The notes below the pieces were generated by a model, which saw only the letters and a list, made by a program, of their open reading frames with translations, ran no database searches and was not told the origin of the DNA. A stretch of DNA of 64,000 nt from Moraxella caprae DSM 19149. GTDB lineage: Bacteria; Pseudomonadota; Gammaproteobacteria; Pseudomonadales; Moraxellaceae. This document shows, piece by piece, positions 47,652-58,109 of the stretch (within the stretch, counting starts at the first letter, position 1; every line of letters starts with the position of its first letter). Location of the stretch: NCBI RefSeq assembly GCF_000426885.1, contig NZ_AUGF01000008.1, forward strand, positions 36,365-100,364. The letters are read 5' to 3'. The position numbers and the translations under genes are program-made.

Positions 47652-47686
47652 AAAACAAGGGCGGTAATTATATCGCCCTTGTTTTT
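47652..47686. terminator. bidirectional terminator
   Basis: AAAACAAGGGCG / CGCCCTTGTTTT stem between convergent genes (membrane-protein gene and sspB). Confidence 0.85.
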
Positions 47687-47712
47687 AAATTGCCTTTATT
47701 TGTTAAATGAAT

Positions 47713-48132
47713 TTATACAAATTTTAAATGTCCGCCTTTTTTGGGTGGCTCATCATCGCCGTCATCGTCAGTGTCGTCTATGTCATCAGGGTTGTCAGGT
47801 GGGGTGTAGCCGTCATATTCGCTAGGGTCAAAGAAAAAGCCTTCACTGGGGTCTTCTTTGGCATAAATACCAACCACTGCCTGCATGGGTATCCAGATGT
47901 CTTTTGAGACACCGCCAAACCGCCCTTGAAATGATAAGCCATCATTGTCAATCAAGAGATTATTGGTGGCTTGGTAAGATATGGCAAGCACCAATTTGCC
48001 GTCTTGGGCGTACTCGGTGGGGGCGAGAAGTTCAGGGTGAGTGGCGTCCGTCATGAGATATGGGGTAAAGCCGTTGTCTGTTAGCCATTCATGCATGGCA
48101 CGAACGAAGTAGGGGCGTTTTGGGGTAAGCAT
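47713..48132 (-). CDS. sspB: ClpXP specificity factor / stringent starvation protein B
   Basis: 139 aa. Adaptor that delivers ssrA-tagged proteins to ClpXP. N-terminal KRPYFVRAMHEWLTDNGFTPYL, the FGG (GRFGGVSKDIWIPM) peptide-binding region near 70-85, a flexible Asp/Pro-rich linker and the short C-terminal ClpX-binding tail ending LKFV. It follows sspA, as usual. Confidence 0.94.
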   Translation of the reverse strand: MLTPKRPYFVRAMHEWLTDNGFTPYLMTDATHPELLAPTEYAQDGKLVLAISYQATNNLLIDNDGLSFQGRFGGVSKDIWIPMQAVVGIYAKEDPSEGFFFDPSEYDGYTPPDNPDDIDDTDDDGDDEPPKKGGHLKFV

Positions 48133-48180
48133 GGTTATGTCCTTGTTATTGGTTAAAGTGAACTGATGAGTGTTAAATTA

Positions 48181-48825
48181 TTAAAAATCATCATCGCTAT
48201 AAACAGCAGGGGTGATGAGTGTCTTTTGAAAACTTGCCCTTGCCGATAGGCGTGCTTGATATGCCAGTAGTGGTTTACACAGTTTGGCAGGTAAATGAAT
48301 GCCTAGCATTGGTAAACGGTGCAAAAGTGGTAATAATAACACATCACACAACCCAAACTCATCTTGCATAAAATAGTCATGACGAGCAAATAGGGGTGAT
48401 AGCGTGATGAGCGAATCGGTCAAGGTTTTTTTGGCGTGGGTCGCTTCTGCTGGATTAAAGCTGTCGGGATGAGTCATCAAAATCCGCCCAAGCGAGAGCC
48501 AGTCTTGACGCAGTCGCCAAGCCAACTGACGCACTTTTGCCCGCTCTTTGGGGGTGGGTGGCAGGAGTTTATTGGCACCGTGCCGTTCTTCTAGATATTC
48601 AAAGATCGCCATCAGCTCATATAATGCCAAATCCCGTCCCACAAGTACAGGCAGGGTGTTGTAAGGGTTTAGCTCGGCAAGATATTCGGGTCGCTCATCA
48701 GGGAGGTGGGCGAATTGATGATTCACGCCTTTTTCTTCTAGCAAAAACCGCACCACATGGCTGTCATAGCCATCGTCACCATAGAGTAGGAACTGGGTGG
48801 GTAAAAGATGAGAAAAATCTGCCAT
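48181..48825 (-). CDS. sspA: stringent starvation protein A (GST fold)
   Basis: 214 aa from ATG 48825; the frame is open further upstream to 48864 but family members begin near FLLYGDDGYDSHVVRFLL. A glutathione-S-transferase fold without catalytic activity that binds RNA polymerase. Visible: NPYNTLPVLVGRDLALYEL and IFEYLEERH in the thioredoxin-like half, then the helical domain. It is separated from petC by a terminator. Confidence 0.92.
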   Translation of the reverse strand: MADFSHLLPTQFLLYGDDGYDSHVVRFLLEEKGVNHQFAHLPDERPEYLAELNPYNTLPVLVGRDLALYELMAIFEYLEERHGANKLLPPTPKERAKVRQLAWRLRQDWLSLGRILMTHPDSFNPAEATHAKKTLTDSLITLSPLFARHDYFMQDEFGLCDVLLLPLLHRLPMLGIHLPAKLCKPLLAYQARLSARASFQKTLITPAVYSDDDF

Positions 48826-48896
48826 GATATGAATGAGTCTGTTTTTGGGTGTTAAGTGTAACAAAAATTTTGGTAAAAGTGTGTAAATTTTGTCAA

Positions 48897-48927
48897 TAAA
48901 AAAGACCGATGTGTATCGGTCTTTTTG
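48897..48927 (-). terminator. terminator after petC
   Basis: AAAAAGACCGAT / ATCGGTCTTTTT perfect stem with a four-base loop. Confidence 0.9.
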
Positions 48928-48939
48928 GTCAGTGCTGGC

Positions 48940-49659
48940 TTATTTGACGTCTTTCCAGAATTCTTTGTTAAGTAGATATACTGGAATAAGTAGCACAAGT
49001 AAGAACAGTAGTACGAATGCACCATAGACTTTACGTTCATGACGGACAGGCTCTGCCATCCATGCCATGAAGTTCACTAGGTCGCCCACACGAGCTTCAT
49101 ATTCTTCTTTGCCAAGCTCTTTTTGCATGTTGTGTAGCACATGGGGCATGGCAGCATTGGCAAGCACTAGGTTGTTAGAGCCCCAAGGACGGCTTGGGTC
49201 TTCGTAGAATGACAGTAGGTAAGTATATACCCAGTCATCGCCACGCAGACGAGTTTCTAGCGATAAATCTGGCGGTGCAGCACCAAACCATAGAGCCTGA
49301 GTATCAAGGTCAATCTCAGCAGTAATATGGTCACCGATTTGGTCGGTGGTTACCATGAGATATTTTTCCATAAGCTCTGGTGGGATTTCCAAGTCCTTGG
49401 CAATGCGTGAATGACGCACATACTGGGCTGAGTGACAGCCCACACAGTAGTTCATGAACGTCTGAGCACCGCGTTGTAGCGAGCCTTTATTGGTTAGATC
49501 AATGGGGGCTTTGCTACATTCTAGGGTAACTTTGGTGCCATCGGCTTCGGTGAACTCACCACAGCCGTGACCGCCTGCCGCTAGGGCAGAAGATGTTGCC
49601 ATCATGCCACCTGCAAGCAGGAGACCAGCACCAAGCGATTTTAGAGTAAATGCTTTCAT
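48940..49659 (-). CDS. petC: cytochrome c1 of the bc1 complex
   Basis: 239 aa from ATG 49659, preceded by GGAGG and sharing its A with the petB stop (TAATG). Signal peptide (SALA), heme-binding CVGCH in NYCVGCHSAQYVRHSR, the Met-ligand region LANAAMPHVL, and a C-terminal membrane anchor. It passes electrons from the Rieske protein to cytochrome c. A long in-frame extension upstream to 49761 lies in petB and is not used. Confidence 0.96.
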   Translation of the reverse strand: MKAFTLKSLGAGLLLAGGMMATSSALAAGGHGCGEFTEADGTKVTLECSKAPIDLTNKGSLQRGAQTFMNYCVGCHSAQYVRHSRIAKDLEIPPELMEKYLMVTTDQIGDHITAEIDLDTQALWFGAAPPDLSLETRLRGDDWVYTYLLSFYEDPSRPWGSNNLVLANAAMPHVLHNMQKELGKEEYEARVGDLVNFMAWMAEPVRHERKVYGAFVLLFLLVLLIPVYLLNKEFWKDVK

Positions 49660-50900
49660 TAGTGACCTCCTCCTGTAACACGTTCTGGTGGTTGCTTGCA
49701 TGTTTCCATGGACGTGTAGAACGGCATGAGAATGAAGTACAAGAAGTATAAAATAGTACAAATACGAGCAACTAGCGTACCTGTTGGTGTGGAAGAAACC
49801 CCGCCAAGATAACCTAAGATTAGGAAGCTAACCACAAAGACAGCTAGGGCAATCTTAGATAAAATGCCTTTATAGCGGATGGATTTCACAGGCGATTTGT
49901 CAAGCCATGGCATGACAAACAAGATGGCAATCGCACCAAACATCACAATTACACCTGGTAGAGCAGAGCCGAACATGGATGGCGTGGCACGAAGCATGGC
50001 ATAAAATGGCATGTAGTACCAAACAGGAGCGATGTGAGCAGGTGTTTTTAGGGCGTTGGCAACTTCAAAGTTGGGTTTTTCTAGGAAATAACCACCACCT
50101 TCTGGGGCGAAGAACACCACGGCAAAGAAGCACATAAAGAACACCACGATACCTACCATGTCATGCACGGTATAGTAAGGATGGAAAGGTACGCCATCTA
50201 GCGGTACGCCATTTTTGTCTTTAAGTTTCTTAATTTCGATACCGTCTGGGTTATTAGAGCCAACATGATGCAGAGCAACCAAGTGCATGAAAACTAGACC
50301 AACCAATACCAAAGGAATTGCCACAACATGCAGGGCAAAGAAACGGTTTAGGGTAATGCCTGAGATGATGTAGTCGCCTTTGACCCATTCAGCCAGACCA
50401 TCACCGATAAAAGGAATGGCGGCAGGTAGGTTTAGAATAACCTGAGCACCCCAGAACGACATGTTGCCCCAAGGCAGTAGATAACCAAAGAAACCTTCTG
50501 CCATGAGACACAGATAAATCGCCATGCCGATAATCCAAACAAGCTCACGGGGCTTTTTATAAGAGCCGTACATCAGACCACGGAACATGTGTAGATAGAC
50601 AACCACGAAGAAAGCGGATGCCCCTGTGGAGTGCATGTAGCGAATGAGCCAACCACCTTTGACATCACGCATGATGTATTCAAGTGAAGCAAATGCTCCT
50701 TCGGCACTGGGGTTGAACATCATGGTTAGCCAAATACCTGTCACCAACTGATTGACAAGTACGACCATGGACAACACGCCAAAGAAATACCAAAAGTTAA
50801 AGTTCTTTGGTGCGTAGTATTTGGACATATGGTATTCATAAGTCTCTGTCGCGGGAAAGCGAGCATCGACCCAACCCATAAATTTCTTAGCAATACTCAT
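49659..50900 (-). CDS. petB: cytochrome b of the bc1 complex
   Basis: 413 aa, eight to nine membrane helices. Conserved quinol-site motif PEGGG (APEGGGYF; the usual PEWY-type position), four heme-ligand histidines within the RYMHSTGAS and FALHVVAIPLVLVGLVFMHLVALH helices. Starts 3 bp after petA. It carries the two b hemes and both quinone sites. Confidence 0.97.
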   Translation of the reverse strand: MSIAKKFMGWVDARFPATETYEYHMSKYYAPKNFNFWYFFGVLSMVVLVNQLVTGIWLTMMFNPSAEGAFASLEYIMRDVKGGWLIRYMHSTGASAFFVVVYLHMFRGLMYGSYKKPRELVWIIGMAIYLCLMAEGFFGYLLPWGNMSFWGAQVILNLPAAIPFIGDGLAEWVKGDYIISGITLNRFFALHVVAIPLVLVGLVFMHLVALHHVGSNNPDGIEIKKLKDKNGVPLDGVPFHPYYTVHDMVGIVVFFMCFFAVVFFAPEGGGYFLEKPNFEVANALKTPAHIAPVWYYMPFYAMLRATPSMFGSALPGVIVMFGAIAILFVMPWLDKSPVKSIRYKGILSKIALAVFVVSFLILGYLGGVSSTPTGTLVARICTILYFLYFILMPFYTSMETCKQPPERVTGGGH

Positions 50901-50902
50901 GA

Positions 50903-51487
50903 TTATGCCTCCCCAACGGTCAAGATGGTGTCTTCAATCTTGTAGATAGGTACAGGTAGGTTTAAAGGTGCAGGCATGCTACTATAAACACGACCAGCTA
51001 AGTCGTACATAGAACCATGACAGGGGCAGAAGAAACCACCCATCCAGTCAGCACCGCCTAAGTCCGCCACACCAACTTCGGGTCGGAACATGGGAGCACA
51101 ACCTAAATGCGTACACACGCCCTCAACAACCAATATCTCAGGCTGAATGGAGCGTGTTTCGTTTTTGCAGTTGTCAGGTTGTACAGACCCGTTGGACTCA
51201 GGATCGGCAAGCTTGGGAGCTACCTTGCTTAGGTTGGCAAGCATATCTTCGGTACGTTTGACGACAAAGATAGGTTTGCCACGGTATTTTAACGTAATCA
51301 TCTGCCCATTTTCGATGCTGGCGGTATCGGTAACAACGGCGGCACCAGCAGCTTCCGCTTTGGCACTTGGATACCAAGAACGCACAAATGGGGTGGCTAT
51401 TGCACCGACACCAACCGCACCAACGGCAGCAGTGGACGCAATCAGGACTCTACGGCGTTTAACATTCACGCCTTCGGCATGGCTCAT
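50903..51487 (-). CDS. petA: Rieske iron-sulfur protein of the bc1 complex
   Basis: 194 aa. A twin-arginine type N-terminus (VKRRRVLIASTAAVGAVG) serves as membrane anchor. Cluster ligands are visible in VCTHLGCAP and FCPCHGSMYD. First gene of petABC. The upstream region 51488-51933 (about 445 bp) is AT-rich with runs of A/T and no gene; the promoter is presumed there. Confidence 0.97.
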   Translation of the reverse strand: MSHAEGVNVKRRRVLIASTAAVGAVGVGAIATPFVRSWYPSAKAEAAGAAVVTDTASIENGQMITLKYRGKPIFVVKRTEDMLANLSKVAPKLADPESNGSVQPDNCKNETRSIQPEILVVEGVCTHLGCAPMFRPEVGVADLGGADWMGGFFCPCHGSMYDLAGRVYSSMPAPLNLPVPIYKIEDTILTVGEA

Positions 51488-51892
51488 TAAAACTTCCTCC
51501 AGAAAATGAATGGGGGTTATCCCATACTGGGTGTGTGGTTATGATAAAACAGTTTTATCAAAAAACCACATTTGCTGTGCCTATTTTTCTAAACATGACT
51601 ATTTTAAGCTATTTTTGTAATAAAATAAATCGTTCTTTTACAAAGTTGTGAAAAAAATCCATAAAAATTGTCATGAATTTACAAAAAAGTTTAAAATTGC
51701 ATAAAAATTAGACAATGCCCACTAAAATACTCAGCTTTATTTGCAACTTTATGTAAATTTTTGTTACTATTGATTAAAATAAAGAATCTATGTCATACAT
51801 TAATAACAAGATTTTATATCAATTGTGAATTTATCTAACAATGAAAAATCTATGTCAAGTTAAGTTATTTTAATCAAGAATAACGCATATAA

Positions 51893-51921
51893 AAAAACTC
51901 TCGAAGTTCGAGAGTTTTTTG
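51893..51921 (-). terminator. terminator after rpsI
   Basis: AAAAAACTCTCGAA / TTCGAGAGTTTTTT perfect stem, loop of one or two bases. Confidence 0.9.
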
Positions 51922-51933
51922 AAAACGCAAAAA

Positions 51934-52320
51934 TTAACGTTTTGAGAATTGTGGGCGTTTACGAGCTTTGCGTAGACCCAATTTCTTACGTTCAACTTCA
52001 CGAGCGTCACGAGTTACAAAGCCAGCTGCTTTTAGGGCAGGTTTTAGCGTTTCGTCTGACTCAATCAAAGCACGAGTAATGCCGTGACGGATAGCACCTG
52101 CTTGACCGCTTGCACCACCACCAGTAACGGTGATGTATAGGTCATATTTGTCAGCAGATTCTAGAAGTTCTAGGGGCTGACGTACAACCATGCGAGAAGT
52201 CTCACGACCAAAGTATTCGTCTAGGCTCTTGCCGTTGATGATGATGTTGCCAGTGCCTTTTGATAAGAAGACACGAGCGGTAGAAGTCTTACGACGACCT
52301 GTTCCGTAATTCTTTTCCAT
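51934..52320 (-). CDS. rpsI: ribosomal protein uS9
   Basis: 128 aa, standard. [14 protein letters not shown] near the N-terminus, [21 protein letters not shown], and the basic C-terminal tail ending [11 protein letters not shown] that reaches the P-site tRNA. Ten bases after rplM with a good ribosome binding site. Confidence 0.98.
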   Translation of the reverse strand: MEKNYGTGRRKTSTARVFLSKGTGNIIINGKSLDEYFGRETSRMVVRQPLELLESADKYDLYITVTGGGASGQAGAIRHGITRALIESDETLKPALKAAGFVTRDAREVERKKLGLRKARKRPQFSKR

Positions 52321-52330
52321 GTGTATCTCC

Positions 52331-52762
52331 TTAGATGTCTAGTACTTTTGGGGCTTGGGCGGTATGTGGGTGTTCATTCCCTGCATACAGTTTTAGCTTT
52401 TTAATCATCGCATAGCCCAAAGGACCTTTTGGTAGCATGCCTTTAACGGCTTTATGTAGCACGTCTTCTGGCTTGTGAGCAAGAAGTTTGGTAAAGTTGG
52501 TCTCTTTGATACCGCCAGGATAGCCTGTGTGGCGATAGTATTTTTTGTCCTGAGCTTTTTTGCCAGTAACAGCGATTTTGTCAGCATTGATGACGATGAT
52601 GTAATCACCAGTATCAACGTGGGGGGTGTACGATGGCTTATGTTTGCCACGTAGACGAGAAGCAATCTCAGAGGCTAGGCGACCTAGTGTTTTGCCTTCT
52701 GCGTCCACGACATACCAGTCATGTACAACCTCAGCGGGTTTGGCGCTAATAGTAGTAGTCAT
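52331..52762 (-). CDS. rplM: ribosomal protein uL13
   Basis: 143 aa, standard. [20 protein letters not shown], the [18 protein letters not shown] core, [10 protein letters not shown] and [10 protein letters not shown] are all typical of L13. First gene of rplM-rpsI, behind a long leader with a hairpin. Confidence 0.98.
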   Translation of the reverse strand: MTTTISAKPAEVVHDWYVVDAEGKTLGRLASEIASRLRGKHKPSYTPHVDTGDYIIVINADKIAVTGKKAQDKKYYRHTGYPGGIKETNFTKLLAHKPEDVLHKAVKGMLPKGPLGYAMIKKLKLYAGNEHPHTAQAPKVLDI

Positions 52763-52890
52763 ATAAAACCTATATTTAGTTACGTTTGAGAGTTGAACAA
52801 ATAAAAAAGCCCAAAGGCTTGATTTTACTTGCTTTGTGAGTTGGGAAACGAAGGGCTCTCAAAAAACAGCGGTCATTATAACCAATCAAA
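52763..52890 (-). promoter_or_regulatory. rplM promoter and leader with attenuator-like hairpin
   Basis: On the minus strand a TATAAT (within GGTTATAATGACC, about 52874-52886) precedes a leader of roughly 110 nt. In it the hairpin AAGCC-TTTG-GGCTT is followed by TTTTTTA (52804-52820), which looks like a small intrinsic terminator ahead of the start codon. This could serve autoregulation; no described L13 leader motif was recognised. The remainder up to 53105 is AT-rich. Confidence 0.45.
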
Positions 52891-53105
52891 CACAAAAAAG
52901 CAATGAAAATTTGAGATGAATTTACAAAATAAACCAAAATAAACAATGATAAATACGCCACGATAAAAGCCATTTAAATTGGGGAAAAAATGGCGGAATG
53001 GGGCTTTAAAATTTTATCAAATTTTCATAAAATGATGATAAGATAGATGATGTTGTTTTATTATTTTAAAAAAAGTTTATTTTTAAAAAGTTAAAAGGAG
53101 ACACC

Positions 53106-55364
53106 ATGACCGCACCACACGCCCCAAAGACCGCCAAGCAAATCAGCAAGCCCAACGCCATCACGCACCAAAATGCCGACACCGCTCCTAGTATTGAAAA
53201 CCAAGCCATGCAAAGTGTGCTCGGGCAGACCCCTGCACCGACCGATTTGCACTACATTGAACAGATTGTTGATGAATCAGGCAATTTTACCCCTGACTGC
53301 TTTATCAATCGTGATTTGTCCACGCTACGGTTTCAGCTTCGAGTGTTGGCTCAGGCGACCAATCCACATCATCCGCTGTTGGAGCGTATGTTCTTTTTGA
53401 CCATTTTTTCATCAAATATGGATGAGTTTTTTGAAATTCGGGTGGCAGGGCTTATCCAAAAAATGAAAAATGGCGATAAGTCAAGCAGTCTGGACGGGCG
53501 AAAACCATCCGAGCTACTGGCGGAGATTAGCCAAGTGGCACACCGTGCGGTCGAAGAGCAGTACCGCATCTTAAATGAAGACATCTTGCCTGAGCTTGCC
53601 AAATCGGACATCCGCTATCTTAAACGTCATGAGCTGACCGATGCCCAAAAGGCGTGGATGCGGGAGTACTTTTTTAATCAAGTGTTGCCTGTCTTAACCC
53701 CTATTAGTATTGACCCTGCACATCCATTCCCCCGAGTGGTCAATAAGTCCTTGAATTTTATCGTCAGTCTAGAAGGTAAAGATGCCTTTGGGCGGGATTT
53801 GTCGCTTGCCATCGTGCCTGCCCCACGCTCACTGCCCCGTGTGATACGTCTGCCCGATGAGCTGACAGGGGGCAAAGACCACCATATCATGCTCTCAGCG
53901 GTGATTCATGAGCATGTGGGTGAGCTGTTTTTGGGCATGAAAGTCACCGGTTGTCATCAATTTAGACTGACTCGTAATGCCGACCTTGACCTGTCCGATG
54001 ATGTCGAAGACCTGGCCAAGGCGTTAGAAGGTGAGCTGGATAACCGCCGTTTTGGGCATAAGGTGCGTCTAGAAGTAAGTACCAACTGTCCCAAAGAGCT
54101 GTATGAGCTACTATTAAAAGAATTTGAGCTTGATGAAAGCCAGCTTTATCGGGTCAATGGTCCTGTGAACCTGACTCGCATGCTGACAAGTTTTGATAAG
54201 CCTGAGTTAAAATTTACCCCGTTCATGCACGCCATCCCCAAGCCATTTAAGGGCATGGAGACGGTCAAGGTCGCCAAAGATAACACGTCCATGTTTAATG
54301 TCATGAAAAACAAAGACGTGCTGGCACACCATCCCTTTGATGCGTTCACACCTGTGGTCAATCTCTTGTGGCAGGCGGCGAACGACCCTGATGTGCTTGC
54401 CATCAAACAGACCATTTATCGCTCTGGCACCAACTCAGAAATCGTCCAAGCCCTAGCTGCCGCTGCTCGTAATGGCAAAGAAGTGACCGCCGTCATCGAG
54501 CTTAGAGCCAGATTTGATGAAGCCAGTAACATCGCTGTCGCCAATATGCTGACCGATGCTGGAGCCATTGTGGTATATGGCGTGGTCGGTTACAAGACAC
54601 ACGCCAAGCTCATGCTCATCGTGCGTCGAGAAGATGGCAAAATCCGCCGTTATGCTCATCTGGGTACGGGCAACTATCATGCTGGCAACGCCAAAGCCTA
54701 TACCGACTATGGGCTGTTTACCGCCCACGAAGAGATTTGTGCCGATGTGGCAGGCGTGTTCGGACAGCTGACAGGCATGGGCAGACCACTACCATCCCAT
54801 CACATCATGCACGCACCTTTTACCCTGCATGATGGGCTGATACGCCTCATCGATGATGAGATTAATCACGTCAAGAACGGCAAAAAAGGACGTATTATCC
54901 TAAAATGCAACGCCATCACCGAACGTGGTATCATCAATAAGCTCTATGAGGCAAGCCGTGCAGGGGTAGAGATTGACCTGATTGTCCGTTCCATTTGCTG
55001 TCTGCGTCCACAGGTCAAGAACTTGTCGGAGCATATCCGTGTATGCTCTATCGTGGGGCGGTTCTTGGAGCATACTCGTGTCTATTATTTTTATAATGAT
55101 GGCGATGAAAAGCTCTACTGTTCGAGTGCTGACCTTATGGATAGAAACCTACTGCATCGTGTGGAGGTGGCGTTTCCGATTTTGGATGAGAGACTCTTTA
55201 AACGCATTTATGAAGACGGACTGATAAACTACCTTGGCGATAACGTGCAGGCGTGGGAGCTTGATGGGCGTGGCGAGTGGAATCAAGTTCATCATGATAA
55301 AGACGGCACGGACATTCACGACGCCCAGCAGTGCCTATTAGAAAAAATCTGCGAGCGTGCCTGA
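53106..55364 (+). CDS. ppk1: polyphosphate kinase 1
   Basis: 752 aa, longer than usual because of an N-terminal Ala/Thr/Gln-rich extension of about 55 residues before the conserved [16 protein letters not shown]. Makes polyphosphate from ATP. The phosphorylated histidine is in [13 protein letters not shown] near residue 499, and [12 protein letters not shown] follows. The C-terminal HKD-like region ([10 protein letters not shown]) is present. Strong ribosome binding site AAAAGGAG. Ends in a one-base overlap with ychJ. Confidence 0.96.
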   Translation: MTAPHAPKTAKQISKPNAITHQNADTAPSIENQAMQSVLGQTPAPTDLHYIEQIVDESGNFTPDCFINRDLSTLRFQLRVLAQATNPHHPLLERMFFLTIFSSNMDEFFEIRVAGLIQKMKNGDKSSSLDGRKPSELLAEISQVAHRAVEEQYRILNEDILPELAKSDIRYLKRHELTDAQKAWMREYFFNQVLPVLTPISIDPAHPFPRVVNKSLNFIVSLEGKDAFGRDLSLAIVPAPRSLPRVIRLPDELTGGKDHHIMLSAVIHEHVGELFLGMKVTGCHQFRLTRNADLDLSDDVEDLAKALEGELDNRRFGHKVRLEVSTNCPKELYELLLKEFELDESQLYRVNGPVNLTRMLTSFDKPELKFTPFMHAIPKPFKGMETVKVAKDNTSMFNVMKNKDVLAHHPFDAFTPVVNLLWQAANDPDVLAIKQTIYRSGTNSEIVQALAAAARNGKEVTAVIELRARFDEASNIAVANMLTDAGAIVVYGVVGYKTHAKLMLIVRREDGKIRRYAHLGTGNYHAGNAKAYTDYGLFTAHEEICADVAGVFGQLTGMGRPLPSHHIMHAPFTLHDGLIRLIDDEINHVKNGKKGRIILKCNAITERGIINKLYEASRAGVEIDLIVRSICCLRPQVKNLSEHIRVCSIVGRFLEHTRVYYFYNDGDEKLYCSSADLMDRNLLHRVEVAFPILDERLFKRIYEDGLINYLGDNVQAWELDGRGEWNQVHHDKDGTDIHDAQQCLLEKICERA

Positions 55365-55822
55365 TGGATTGTTATTGTGGCTCGGGCAACCCTTATGCAG
55401 TGTGCTGTCAGCCTTATCATGACGGTACACCTGCCCCCACCGCCGAGCATCTTATGCAATCAAGGTTTGGCTCTTTTTATCTAAAAAACGTGGACTATAT
55501 CATCGCCACCACCGTCCCAAGCCAGCAAGATAGGCTTGACAAATCCGCCTTGCAAGCATGGGCAGACGGCATGAACTGGACACGCCTTGACGTGATAAGT
55601 CATAACAAAATCGGCAAACGCCACGCCCAAGTGTATTTTAAAGCCTATTTTGACAATGGCGATGGCGAGCAGGTGCATGATGAATTATCCGCTTTTGTCA
55701 AAATAGGCGAGCGGTGGTATTTTCTTGACCCAACCGTGCCTGTTACCTTAACCAACAAACAGCCGTGCCTGTGTGGCAGTGGCGAGAAGTTTAAGGCGTG
55801 TTGTGGGAAGTTTTTGGCTTGA
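55364..55822 (+). CDS. YchJ-like protein with two SEC-C motifs (UPF0225)
   Basis: 152 aa from ATG 55364 (TGATG overlap with ppk1). It opens with CYCGSGNPYAVCCQPYH and closes with CLCGSGEKFKACCGKF, two SEC-C zinc-binding motifs flanking an NTF2-like central domain (MQSRFGSFYLKN, W.FLDP). UPF0225/YchJ function is unknown. Translational coupling with ppk1 suggests shared expression. Confidence 0.9.
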   Translation: MDCYCGSGNPYAVCCQPYHDGTPAPTAEHLMQSRFGSFYLKNVDYIIATTVPSQQDRLDKSALQAWADGMNWTRLDVISHNKIGKRHAQVYFKAYFDNGDGEQVHDELSAFVKIGERWYFLDPTVPVTLTNKQPCLCGSGEKFKACCGKFLA

Positions 55823-55856
55823 ATGTTGAATTTATTTGTATTAAACTAGGAAAATT

Positions 55857-56157
55857 ATGGGTAAAACCGTTATCATGAATGCTTATGGCTTGGTCTTTGA
55901 ATGGGACGAAGACAAAGAAAGCCTAGCATTTAAAAGAGCATAAAGTCTATTTTTCAGAAGCGGTGAGCGTCTTTTTGACCCTTATGCGATTACTGATGAA
56001 GATTATCGTAATTATGACGGGGAAGTCCGTTATTATGGTTGGTATGAGTAATCAAAACAGGTTATTAAAAGTTATTTGGATGGATAGAGACCCAAATACA
56101 CGCATTATTTCTGCTTGGCGAGCAACAGCACAGGATAAAAAAGATTATGAAAGATGA
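55857..56157 (+). pseudogene. decayed second BrnT toxin gene
   Basis: ATG 55857 (CTAGGA upstream) begins MGKTVIMNAYGLVFEWDEDKESLAFK and then loses frame at AAAAG (55932); 'EHKVYFSEAVSVF' continues one base off; another shift at the TTTTT of GTCTTTTTGACC yields 'DPYAITDEDYRNYDGEVRY'; a third shift leads into 'MVGMSNQNRLLKVIWMDRD' and NTRIISAWRA to the end. Joined, these pieces form a full BrnT like the intact copy at 4964. The toxin is therefore inactive. The opening peptide is given as its recognisable core FEWDEDKES. Confidence 0.8.
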
Positions 56158-56371
56158 AATTTATGAAATCTATAAAGATTGGGACATGAGCCACGCAAAA
56201 CGCAATCACGCCAATCCCAAAATGAGCCGATTTTTACAGGCAAAACAGGATCATGACAGCGACATTACCGCTTTACTTGATAATGATGTGTTGGAGCTTA
56301 TCAAACAGCACGCCCACAATCAAAAAGACCGAGAACGTCTAAATGCCGTAATACGTTTATTGTTTGCATGA
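56147..56371 (+). CDS. brnA: BrnA-family antitoxin without active toxin
   Basis: 74 aa, intact. Basic flexible N-terminal part (DWDMSHAKRNHANPKMSRFLQ), then a helix with acidic residues and the C-terminal ribbon-helix-helix type end DRERLNAVIRLLFA. It overlaps the remains of brnT by 11 bp. It could still repress DNA or cross-neutralise the intact BrnT at 4964, which is inference. Confidence 0.78.
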   Translation: MKDEIYEIYKDWDMSHAKRNHANPKMSRFLQAKQDHDSDITALLDNDVLELIKQHAHNQKDRERLNAVIRLLFA

Positions 56372-56407
56372 TTTTTGGTGCGTTATGGAAAGTTTTTTTA
56401 AACCAAC

Positions 56408-56432
56408 AAAAAGGTGTATAATACGCCTTTTT
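56408..56432 (+). terminator. terminator/promoter palindrome before thiI
   Basis: AAAAAGG / CCTTTTT arms around GTATAATA, so a possible terminator for brnA that also contains a perfect TATAAT -10 for thiI 17 bp upstream of its start. Confidence 0.5.
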
Positions 56433-56448
56433 CTTTTGCCTGATTTTT

Positions 56449-57912
56449 ATGAAATATATTGTTAAACTCCACCCTGAAATCATGATGAAAAGCGACACCG
56501 TGCGTAAACGCTTTGTTAAGATTTTGGCAGGAAATTTGCGTAATGTCCTAAAACCCCTTGATGAGACGGTGGCGGTCGTCCAGCATTGGGACTATATTGA
56601 AGTGCGTCATCGCAATGAGTCGGCACGCCCGATACTGCTCAACAAATTGCAATGCACCTCAGGCATTCATCATATCCTAGAAGTCGAAGAGTCGCCTTTT
56701 GCCGATTTGCATGACATTTTTGAGCAGACCTTGCCTAAAGTGAGAGAAAACCTTGAAAACAAAACCTTTTGCGTGCGAGTCAAAAGACGTGGCACACACC
56801 CATTTACGTCCATGGACATCGCCAAATATGTGGGCGGTGGGCTAAATCAGGCGATAGCCAGTGCTAAGGTACAACTCAAAAACCCCGACATCACTGTCAA
56901 GATTGAGATTGAACACGACAAAATGCTCTTTATCAAGGCACGCCATGACGGCATGGGCGGATTTCCCATGAGTACCCAAGAAGACGTGTTGTCGCTTATC
57001 TCGGGTGGGTTTGATTCGGGCGTGGCAAGCTATGAGTTTATCAGACGTGGCAGTCGGGTGCATTATTTGTTCTTTAACATGGGCGGTCGCACGCATGAGA
57101 TTGGCACCAAACAAATGGCGTACAAGCTGTGGGAGCGGTACAGTTCATCGCATAAGGTACGCTTTACCACGGTGGATTTTGAGCCTGTGGTGGGCGAGAT
57201 TTTGACCAAGATTGATGACGATCAAATGGGCGTGGTCTTAAAGCGAATGATGATGCGTGTGGCAAGCGTGATTGCCCAAAAAAACCGCATTGAAGCGGTG
57301 GTAACGGGCGAAGCCTTGGGGCAGGTGGCAAGCCAAACGCTCACCAACCTTGCCATGATAGACAAGGCAAGCGATGTGCTGGTGTTACGCCCGCTCATCA
57401 CCAAAGACAAGGCAGACATCATCGCCACGGCTGAAAAAATCGGCACAGCAGACATCGCTAAATTCATGCCTGAGTTTTGTGGAGTTATCTCAAAAAGTCC
57501 CACGGTCAAGGCGGTGGAGCATAAACTCATCGCCACCGAAAGCGAGTTTGATTTTGGTGTGTTACAAAATGCCATTGACACCGCCATGACCATTGACATT
57601 CGCACCATCAAAGACCAAGCGAGCGATATCCATGCCATTGATACGGCACACACCATTGGCAAAGATGACGTGGTAATTGACATTCGGGCGACAGATGAGA
57701 CGGACGATGACCCGCTTGGCATACCGCATATTTGTATTCCATTTTATAAACTTGCCACAGAATTTGACAAATTGGATAAAACCAAAACTTATCTTTTGTA
57801 CTGCAAAAAAGGCGTGATGAGCGGTTTGCAAGCGGTGTATTTAAAGGATAAGGGGCATCAAAATGTTAAGGTGTTAAATTGTCAAACCAACCTCAATACT
57901 TTATCAAAATAA
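56449..57912 (+). CDS. thiI: tRNA 4-thiouridine synthetase with rhodanese domain
   Basis: 487 aa. N-terminal ferredoxin-like and THUMP domains (ending near residue 165), the PP-loop SGGFDSG near 185 that adenylates U8 of tRNA, and a C-terminal rhodanese domain whose persulfide Cys is Cys452 in YCKKGVMSG. Takes sulfur from IscS and also serves thiamin synthesis. After HQNVKVLN, where the family ends, there are about ten extra residues encoded by an IS30-like remnant on the opposite strand. Confidence 0.96.
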   Translation: MKYIVKLHPEIMMKSDTVRKRFVKILAGNLRNVLKPLDETVAVVQHWDYIEVRHRNESARPILLNKLQCTSGIHHILEVEESPFADLHDIFEQTLPKVRENLENKTFCVRVKRRGTHPFTSMDIAKYVGGGLNQAIASAKVQLKNPDITVKIEIEHDKMLFIKARHDGMGGFPMSTQEDVLSLISGGFDSGVASYEFIRRGSRVHYLFFNMGGRTHEIGTKQMAYKLWERYSSSHKVRFTTVDFEPVVGEILTKIDDDQMGVVLKRMMMRVASVIAQKNRIEAVVTGEALGQVASQTLTNLAMIDKASDVLVLRPLITKDKADIIATAEKIGTADIAKFMPEFCGVISKSPTVKAVEHKLIATESEFDFGVLQNAIDTAMTIDIRTIKDQASDIHAIDTAHTIGKDDVVIDIRATDETDDDPLGIPHICIPFYKLATEFDKLDKTKTYLLYCKKGVMSGLQAVYLKDKGHQNVKVLNCQTNLNTLSK

Positions 57913-57995
57913 ACCTCATGAGGCGTTTGCCAGTTTAAACACTTTTTGGGTCTATGATTAAGTTCATGCACTAAGATGGCTGATTAATGGGTTTG
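57882..57995 (-). pseudogene. IS30-family transposase C-terminal remnant
   Basis: On the minus strand a short frame reads [20 protein letters not shown] followed by [13 protein letters not shown]. This fits the conserved C-terminal end of IS30 transposases (E-LN-RPRK-L---TP-EVF). It overlaps the last codons of thiI, so the insertion and later loss of the element reached the gene's 3' end. The rest of the gap to 58100 shows no other clear remnant. Confidence 0.6.
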
Positions 57996-58109
57996 TGAGC
58001 ATAACGGTTGTCCTGATTAATTGCATTTAATGGTTTGTTGTAGATTTGTCGATGGCTGTCGTACGATTGGTCTACAACGCCTTTTAAATCATACCAAAAC
58101 GTTTTTATC

